A stretch of 64,000 nucleotides of DNA from Helicostylum pulchrum (Eukaryota; Mucoromycota; Mucoromycetes; Mucorales; Mucoraceae), in the NCBI GenBank assembly GCA_025677825.1, contig JAIXMO010000031.1, forward strand, positions 248,001 to 312,000, in the 5' to 3' direction. Positions 56,539-64,000 of this stretch are shown in pieces. The notes under the pieces were generated by a model. It made no database searches. It saw only the letters and a program-made list of their open reading frames with translations, and was not told the origin of the DNA. Position 1 is the first letter of the stretch; every line of letters starts with the position of its first letter. The position numbers and the translations under genes were made by a program.

Positions 56539-58014
56539 ATGGGTTTTCAACGTTCTTTACTTTCTAAAATAATGTCTCAAGTTAAACTTTTCCACAATAG
56601 TGACCCTGTTAAAATTCAGTTAAGGAACGAAGGTAACCGCTCAGTTTCTTTAACTGACTACGTTGCCGAGAAGTGTCCTTCACTTGTTGGCCCTAAAGCT
56701 GTCTATCACCCAACCAGTTACTTGTTCAATGGTCATTTGCAAACTGGTTATGCTGCTTATCATAACTATAGTCCTACAGTCCATGAAGTTATTTATGAGA
56801 GGTACACATAAAGAAAATACACGCAAAAAAAAAATAAAAAAAAAAAAATAAATAAATAAAAATAAATAACGAAAATAAATAGAGAACTTGTAGATACACC
56901 AGACGGTGGTATTTTTTCTTTAGACTGGACACCCACCAAAGAAGGTTTAGAGAACGATCAAACACCTACACTCGTTGTATTACATGGTCTTACAGGCGGA
57001 AGTGACGAATCTTATATCCGTTGTATTTTGGAAATTGTAACATACCCACCCTTCAATTACCGTGCTGTTGTAATGAACAGTCGTGGATGTGCCAATACCG
57101 ATATCTTGACTCCTCATATCTACAGTGGCGGGTATACCAATGATCTTCGTACTGCTCTTAAACATATTCAAAATAGACTTGCACCTGGTACGCCATTAGT
57201 TGGTATTGGATTTTCATTAGGTTCTAATGTTTTGGTCAAGGTACATTTTTTTTGTTGTTGAAAGAATGGATTTTTTTTTGTGTGTATTAAATTTTTTTTT
57301 AAAAAAAATAGTATCTCGGCGAGGAAGGAGATAAAACACCTTTTAAAGCAGCTATTTCAGTTGCAAACCCATTTGATTTTAGAAGTTCTATGGATCGTTT
57401 AGATGAATCATTTATTGGTAAAAATGTATACTCTGTAGCCATGGCCAACAATTTAAAAAAAGCATTTGGAAAGTAAAGTATTCACGTATATATATAAAAA
57501 AAAGCATAGAATTAAAAATACTCAAACATTTTATATTAGACATTTAGATACTTTAGCAAAGGGCGGTAAGATCAATCCAGACGAAATCATGTCATCTAAA
57601 ACAATGCGTCAATTCGATGACGCCTGTACTCGAAAGATGTTTGATTTTACAACAGTGAATAATTATTATCGCGACGCTAGCTCCTGTAGATTTATCGAGC
57701 ATGTCAAGGTTCCATTATTATGTTTAAACGCTCTTGATGATCCAATTGCACACGGTATTTGTATACCATACGACGAAATCAAGACAAACCGTAACATTGT
57801 TCTTGCCACCACAAAATATGGTGGACATATCGGCTGGTTTGAACATAACGCTTATCCTACTAGATGGATGGCTAAACCTCTTACCGAATTTATAGTTGCC
57901 ATGTTTCAAGCCTTTGACGTAAGAGAAAACCAAGGTGATAAATTAGAACCCGCTACCATCGATGATACAATTGATCAAATTCAAAATCACTTATCTCATG
58001 GCAAAACTGCATAA
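56539..58014 (+). CDS. Alpha/beta hydrolase, ABHD1/3 family (EHT1/YMR210W-like)
   Basis: Four exons. The family start is visible in YHPTSYLFNGHLQTGYAAY. The core has TLVVLHGLTGGSDESY (oxyanion HG), the fungal NSRGCA segment, nucleophile Ser in GIGFSLGSNVL, catalytic Asp in LNALDDPIA, and catalytic His in GGHIGWFE. Yeast relatives Eht1/Eeb1 make medium-chain ethyl esters, and YMR210w is a monoacylglycerol lipase. Either activity is possible; no membrane helix or signal peptide is seen. The donor after EVIYE splits an Arg codon (AG/A). Confidence 0.88.
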
Positions 58015-59239
58015 ATTTTATATATACCTCGAAAACATTTTAAAAAAAAAAGGATGAAGGAGATTTTCCCATTTTTTTTTTTGTTATAATAATAAATACG
58101 CATTGTCTCTAAGTAGTTTATTCCTTTTGAATTTGACATTTTGACGTCAAAGTCAGACCACAAAAAAAAAGTGGATTGTACTGCATAATTTAACGTTACA
58201 AATTTTTGCTCTAACCCTATTATCCTTTAGTGGGATCGCTAGCTCATGTTGTTTGTCTTTTTTTGTAACTAATATATTTTTAGCGACCGAGTTTTTTCAT
58301 TATAAAACGTTTACAAGCTGTATATGTGTTCTGTAATACACACACACTTTGGGAGTACAAAAGGAGATAACAATACAGTTGCCTCGGATTTGTGAAACAA
58401 TATAAAAAGGACTCTTGAAAAAGAGAGTCTTTTTTTATATATATACAGCTATTACATAAACAAAGGATATGACATTTGTTTGGATTGGTAAACTATTTGA
58501 CTTCAAAAAAGTAGTTTATCAAGTGTATAGTAATATCTTGGTTTTTTACGTAATATTCGATCAATCGTTTTGAAAATAGTAATATTAATAAAAGGGAGGT
58601 TACTAGTAGTGTTTATATTATACTTAGGAGTGAAAACCTGACAGGCTTGCGATTGTTTATTTGGTGTAACAGATTAGAAAACGATTAAAATATTGATGGG
58701 CATCATCTTATGGTACGAGGCAAAGCTCCAAACCCCCCCCCCCCAAGTTTATAGGCAGATCAACGTATAATATATGTACTCCTCGTACCTTTCATAATCA
58801 ATTTCTTGAAAGCAGTAATTTTATAGTGTAACAGTTTTTATTAAACTTCACATGTATATGAAGTATCAAAAAAGTCTTCAAAGTAGATAACAAGTTACTC
58901 TTATCCTCTTCTTTTTAAAATAACACGGAGACAAAACCTTAACCCCTCCTTTGATACCTTTTTAGATGAGGAGGGGAATACCTTTCTCTTTGTTTACGGA
59001 CTGCTTTTAAAAAGAGCAAAAAAAAAAAAGTACGCCCGCTTTTTTGGATAAAAATAGGTGGAACCACCATCTAAAGTATTATATAAATAAATTATATTAC
59101 CTGTTTTTTTTTTCTCTTTCTTGTTATTTTTCTATCAACTTTTTTTTTTCTGTTTTTTCGTTTTTCTACATATAATAATTTAAATAAATACGCGTATTTA
59201 AAAAAAAATAAAAAATTGAATGTATTATTTAAATACGAT
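58015..59239. other. 1.2 kb intergenic region upstream of the RasGEF gene
   Basis: No supported gene. It includes a C tract near 58734-58744, and the palindrome GGTGGAACCACC at 59057-59068 about 170 bp before the RasGEF start codon. The last 140 bp are CT/T-rich leader. Confidence 0.45.
59057..59068. promoter_or_regulatory. Palindrome GGTGGAACCACC
   Basis: Near-perfect dyad (GGTGG, AA, CCACC). The 11-base core GTGGAACCACC recurs at 63415-63425 upstream of EF-1alpha. Candidate factor-binding site only. Confidence 0.3.
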
Positions 59240-61029
59240 ATGTCAATACCTATTATGAATCAATCGACTATATCCATGTCACCACCTACTTCACCTTTAA
59301 CACCAATAGCACCTTCAACGTTAACTTCACATTTTGTACAAGCACTTCACGATTATTTACCTTCCTCATCTTCAACTGATGACTCTGTTACATGCTTATT
59401 TTTTAAAAAAGGTTCTATTATTGAAGTATTTAACAGAGATGACTCTGGTTGGTGGGATGGTCAAAGTGGTGAAGTCCGAGGTTGGTTTCCCAGTAACTAT
59501 GTAGGTAGAATAGGTGAATTGAAACGACAAAGTGCCGACTTTGAAGACGACTGTTCTTCTTCTACTGAAGAATTAGAGTTATGGCATCAGAAAATGAACC
59601 ATGTCAATTCGTCTGTGTCACTTGATATAGATAACACAAAGGTACCAAAAAGAAAAAAGCAATCTAATTAATTTAAATTAATTTTTTATATCTGCTAGAT
59701 TTCTTCCATTCAAAATCGAGTAGAAATGGCTAGAGCTTTATTAAGGGAAGATAGAAGAAAATCAGGAAATAGTATCATATTAGAAGAAGACGAATCATTA
59801 TCCTTAATAGATCAAGTAACAGAAAGAGTCCATGACTTGGTTGAAGCATGTAACCAACAGCAATCGAATATTCAGCTAATTGTCTTTCAAGTGGTTTCAT
59901 CCATTCGATCTGTCTTAACCGAAGCTAATATAGTAAATAAAGAAAGTCAAATATTAAGAAACTATCCCGACCTAGCAAAGCAACGTAAACTAGTTCTTAG
60001 TGCCTTAAGTAGACTTGTCCTGAAAGGAAAAGAATTACAACAACAACAAGAGATACAAACACAAGATATTGATCAACTATCTGATTTCGCCAATCAATTA
60101 TTACATGAGATGGAATTATTTGAAAGGTTATTGGTATCTATACCTAGACACTCATTTTATTCTTCCACAGATAGCGATTATACTACTCGACCTTCTTCCA
60201 TGTTTCATGATACTCCTAGATCTTCCATTTCGTCCCTTGGTCACTCTTCTGTAATCTCTACTAATTCAATTTCTCTGCGTCAAATTATTTCGGAAGCACG
60301 CCACAGCAGCAATACTAACCCCTTAATCAAGCCTGTACCTACAGATATAGAACACATCTTGCAGAACATTAGCGATCATCAACTTAGTATTGACGACCTA
60401 ATGAAGATATTAATTATCACCTTGGAAAAATACTTGATCAATCGAATTCGTGCCACTGATATGTTAGAAATTACTAGAAAGGCTGTGGAATCCGTCAGAA
60501 CTTTTCTAGCTATTGTAGAACATGTTTGTTCTAATTTAGGAGATCTGGATTATAATAGAAGATTATCGATGATTCCGGAAGACCCTCGATTAGTTTCGTT
60601 GGTACTTACCAAGGAGTCAGTCTATAGTGCCATAACTAATTTAGTTACTGCCGTAAGAGCCTTGACCGGACCACAACTTGAAGACGACGAAGAAGAACAT
60701 CATCATCTTCCTGTATGTTGCCGAATCGTCATCGAAACAACAAACGAATGCGCAGACTGTGTACGAGCTTGTCTTGAAGAAGAAGAAGAAGAAAGCAAGA
60801 ATATGCGTCACCCTATGCATCAACAGTTGGAACAACAACAGCATGAAAACAGTCGATCACAACATACGCTAAGTATTTTAGGACGTAAAGTAACTAGTTT
60901 ACAAGCTCTTCAACAATACGAATTAGATCAAGTAACGGATACCGAAAAAGAAATAGAAGCACTTGCGATAGAACCATCATCAGTCACAAGTACTGAAAAT
61001 GCATTACCACCACCATCACCACCACCACC

Positions 61030-61061
<32 letters not shown>

Positions 61062-63181
61062 CAACCATTGAAAAATGCGACTATAAAAAAACCAGAGCAT
61101 CTCTTCAAATCAACACCACCGTAGAGGCATTACCTCAACGCACTAAATTAAGAGCAAGAGCTGCCTCTGTAAATAATATTCAAAATTTAATGTCTAGCAA
61201 TTTACCCTTGCCACCGTTACCACTAATGAAACCGTCAGTTTCTGCAACCCCTATCGGTTCCGAAGCTGCTACTACAACAGATGTACGACTAAAGCTACGA
61301 CGTTCTCGCGGTCGTAGTGTCTCCTCACTTCGACCTTCTATTAATAAATCAAAGTCAGAACGTATGCTTACCTCTACTTCCACTGACAGTCTCCCTGAAC
61401 CCTTACAACCCAAGAAGCTATCTTCTTGGAGATCGGCACATAGTTCACAAGAACAATTGAAATCCGAACCAATGATTAATTCCGTTTTAAAGGTAAATAT
61501 AGACATGTAAACTATAACAGAAAAAAAAGAGAGATATTTATATTAAACATAGAAGGAGCCGGAATATGACTTTTTAAAACAATACGTATTTAATGATCAA
61601 GAAATGATTTTTAATGCAGAAGGTGAAGTTACAGGTGCCACAGTTGAAGCACTTGTTCGAAAATTGACACTTCATGAAAAATCGCCAGGTAAAAAAAAAA
61701 AAAGTTGGTTTAAACTGAATGTTATTTTTAACTTTTTTTTTTTATAAAGATCTTATTTTTACACGTGCATTCTTCTATAACTTTCGGCTTTTTACTAATC
61801 CTACTGATTTCGTTCAATTATTGATTACTCGATTTTGTCTTTTACCACCTGCAGATATCCAACAAGAAGAAATCGTAATTTGGTCAAACCGTGTACTGAT
61901 ACCTATTCGTCTTCGAGTCTATAACGTTATCAAGACATGGTTAGAGACTTATTTTAGTTACGCACAAGATGCAATTGTCGAAAAAACATTAATGGATTTT
62001 GCTAATACCGAAATGACTAAAGCTATGCCTGGACCTGCGAAACGAATGATTGTTTTAATCACAAGAACCGTAAGTTTATAATTATTTTTCTAGAACAAAA
62101 AAAAAAACTAACCCTTTTTTTTAAAAGTTTTCTTCTAAAGGATCAACTAGTGCTAGTCGTAAACATTCTTATAACGAAACTCGTATGACAATGCAAAAAT
62201 TAAATTCTTCCAATTTACAATTATCAGCATCAATATCTACCAGTAACACTAATATATTTTCCAATTTGTCGCTATCCAACGATCACCACGGTGATGACAA
62301 GTATCCTCCATCTATTCTGAGTAAATCACTACGAAATACCTTAAGAAAAGCAGTAAGCCACACGAGTCTTGCATGTATCCATGTCAACGATATCGATCCT
62401 ATTGAACTTGCTCGGCAAATTACATTAATGGAAAACAGTTTATTCTGTCAAATCCGACCTAATGAAATGATCGGTCAGGAATTTAAAAAGAAGGTTGGTA
62501 TCAGTCAAGCAATTCATGTCAAGGCTATGATCCAAACCAGTACACAAATTACTAGTCTAGTAGCCGATACTATTCTTAATGAACCTGATCCAAAGAAAAG
62601 AGCTCATGTGCTAAAGTATTGGATTAAAGTTGGCGATGTAAAGTATACAACACATTTTTTTTTAAAAAGATACTGTGTACTCATATATATTATACTAGGC
62701 CTGTCTTCAGTTAAACAATTACAATACATTAATGGCCATTCGATCTGCTCTCGATTCTACAAGTATTGCTCGCTTAAAAAAGACATGGGAATACGTATCA
62801 GGAAAATACAAGACGATGTGGGAACCCATCTATCGAGCAACAGATTCACAACGTAATTTTGCAGAATATCGACAACGTTTAAAGATGACAGTAGCTCCCT
62901 GTTTACCATTTTTAGGTGTTTATTTAACTGATATGACTTTTATCGATGATGGCAATGCGGATCGACGTAATTCACCTAGCGGTCACGAACTAATCAATTT
63001 TGATAAATATGTCAAAATAACTCGTATCTTGAACGAAATTGATCAATTCCAAATGTCTTATAAATTATTGGAAGTAGAAGAAATTCAAGTCTTTTTAAAG
63101 AGAACCCTTGAATCTGTAGAACAAGATGATCAAGTGTTTTATGCTAGAAGTTTAAAACGAGAACCAAAAGAAGAAGAGTAA
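59240..63181 (+). CDS. SH3-domain Ras guanine-nucleotide exchange factor (Cdc25-like)
   Basis: Six exons (59240-59641, 59699-61492, 61553-61688, 61750-62069, 62128-62637, 62699-63181) give 1,214 residues. An SH3 domain lies at about 30-95 (VQALHDYLP, FFKKGSIIEVFNRDDSGWWDGQ, RGWFPSNYVG). A long helical and Ser-rich middle with a Pro run and a Thr run follows. RasGEF_N is near residues 735-860 (EVTGATVEALVRKLTLHE, TRAFFYNFRLFTNPTDFVQLL). The catalytic RasGEF domain starts near 935: DIDPIELARQITLMENSLF, VADTILNEPDPKKRAHVLKYW, ACLQLNNYNTLMAIRSALDST, PCLPFLGVYLTDMTFIDDGN. It would load Ras with GTP in nutrient/cAMP or morphogenesis signalling. The N-terminal SH3 is as in yeast Cdc25. The Met at 59240 is the first ATG. 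Confidence 0.93.
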
Positions 63182-63894
63182 AAAAAACGCCCCCACCTAA
63201 TATACACATTACTACTACTACTTTTATATCCCCCCCCCCCCCCCCCTTATTTTTATTGTACAGTCTCTCTCTCTTTCTCTCTCTTTTATAATACTTAGTT
63301 GAAAAATGGATAAACCATTTTTGTAATAAATTAATAACCTACACTATTACAGATATTTTTTTTTAAAAAAAGAATTTTCTCTTTGTTGCATTGATTTTTG
63401 TGCCGCGTTCTAACGTGGAACCACCTGGTTCAACAAACGGAAGGTTTTAAGTATCCACTTCTTGACGGTAGGACTAAAAATTTGTTCAAAATATCGTTTT
63501 TTTAAATAAAACCCATTTATCTTGATCTATCCTATTTTTTTTTTCAAGAATAAACGTTTATATAATAGCATTTAATACCACTTTTTGACCCATATATTAA
63601 TTTTTTTTTAAAAAAATATATAGAAAATCCAAGCCACTATTAGCTTGGTTTTGCAGCTTTCCATGTACGATGTATACCCAATCATCAATACTTGTAGTGA
63701 CTAGTTTTAAGGTGGCTTTGGCGCTGCGCAACAAAAAAAAATTTTCTTCTTTATTTAAAAAGAAAGATTTTTTGCAAAAAACTTGTTTTTTTCTTTTTTT
63801 TTTTTATCAATATTCTAGTTTATAAGTGCGTATATATAGTTTTTGTATGTTGAAATTCTTTTTGTACTGACTTTTTTTTCCTTCTTTTATAGCA
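63182..63894. other. Intergenic, EF-1alpha promoter
   Basis: Contains a run of about 18 C at 63229-63246, then CT repeats. It also has the palindromes GTGGAACCACC and GAACCA/TGGTTC around 63415-63433, a TATATATA element, and a CT-rich leader before the EF-1alpha ATG. Confidence 0.5.
63831..63838 (+). promoter_or_regulatory. TATA element of EF-1alpha
   Basis: TATATATA about 57 bp upstream of the ATG. The closeness leaves room only for a short leader; the TTTTATAG just before the ATG could instead be a 5'-UTR intron acceptor, in which case the true promoter lies further left. Confidence 0.35.
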
Positions 63895-64000
63895 ATGGGT
63901 AAAGAGAAGACTCACGTAAACGTCGTCGTTATTGGCCACGTCGATTCCGTAAGTAATTTTATTGATAAAATTTTTCTCAAAAAAAAAAAGGAAAGGAAAG
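63895..64000 (+). CDS. TEF1: Translation elongation factor 1-alpha, first exon only
   Basis: Exon 1 (63895-63948) encodes MGKEKTHVNVVVIGHVDS, the invariant N-terminus of eukaryotic EF-1alpha up to the first residues of the G1 (GHVDSGKST) GTP-binding loop. A GTAAGT donor at 63949 opens an intron that runs past the window end. The protein delivers aminoacyl-tRNA to the ribosome. Partial by window boundary, not by damage. Confidence 0.95.
   Translation, partial: MGKEKTHVNVVVIGHVDSVSNFIDKIFLKKKKERK

Noticed and set aside
1..64000. CRISPR arrays or prokaryote-type operons
   Set aside because: No regularly spaced direct repeats with spacers; the genes have GT-AG introns and eukaryotic domain sets.

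Overview
The window is nuclear DNA of a filamentous fungus, most likely an early-diverging one of the Mucorales type. It is very AT-rich, with long A/T homopolymers and T(n)A(n) palindromes. Genes are densely packed and carry many 50-90 nt GT-AG introns. The gene set is fungal: Zn2Cys6-PAS regulator, Pcl-type cyclin, SH3-RasGEF, Slp1-type SUN protein, EF-1alpha and F-box/LRR-like relics. The assignment to Mucorales is an inference; I could run no search.

Layout. 0-7.4 kb: TIA-1/Pub1-like RNA-binding protein (-), Zn2Cys6/PAS factor (+), ribose-5-phosphate isomerase (+), a decayed coding relic (-), linker histone H1 (-). 7.35-11.2 kb: a 3.9 kb stretch with no gene I can support. 11.2-23.9 kb: SAM-PH protein (-), Mn-type cation diffusion facilitator (-), F-box-like protein (+), sugar transporter with a 5-nt microexon (+), cyclin (+), biotin carboxylase/BCCP protein (-), small membrane protein (-). 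24.4-36.8 kb is a mixed block. Intact genes (FKBP, two micro-proteins, 1-Cys peroxiredoxin, a methyltransferase, pirin) alternate with relics: a Myb/SANT-like pseudogene with in-frame stops, unidentified fragments, and a dead Tc1/mariner element inserted into an F-box/LRR-like gene. 37.8-47.4 kb: an uncertain small gene, TM9SF nonaspanin (-), MARVEL-like protein (+), GOST-type 7TM protein (+), a mitochondrial DUF1640/CCDC90 protein (+), enoyl-CoA hydratase (+) and tRNA-Lys(CTT). 47.9-49.4 kb: a second F-box/LRR-like pseudogene. 49.5-64 kb: C2H2 zinc-finger protein, Slp1/SUCO-like SUN protein, SAP30BP/HCNGP protein, mitochondrial NAD kinase, alpha/beta hydrolase, SH3-RasGEF, and the first exon of EF-1alpha, all on the + strand.

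The genes are housekeeping and regulatory functions, each with its own promoter; nothing looks like a biosynthetic cluster. I found no CRISPR array and no integrated virus. Several gene models needed exon joining by eye. I checked that exon lengths keep the frame where exon coordinates are given. The points most worth a second look are the microexons (5, 11 and 4 nt), the transposon-split F-box gene, the rhodanese-like/methyltransferase fusion, the micro-protein pair and the motif-bearing gene desert.
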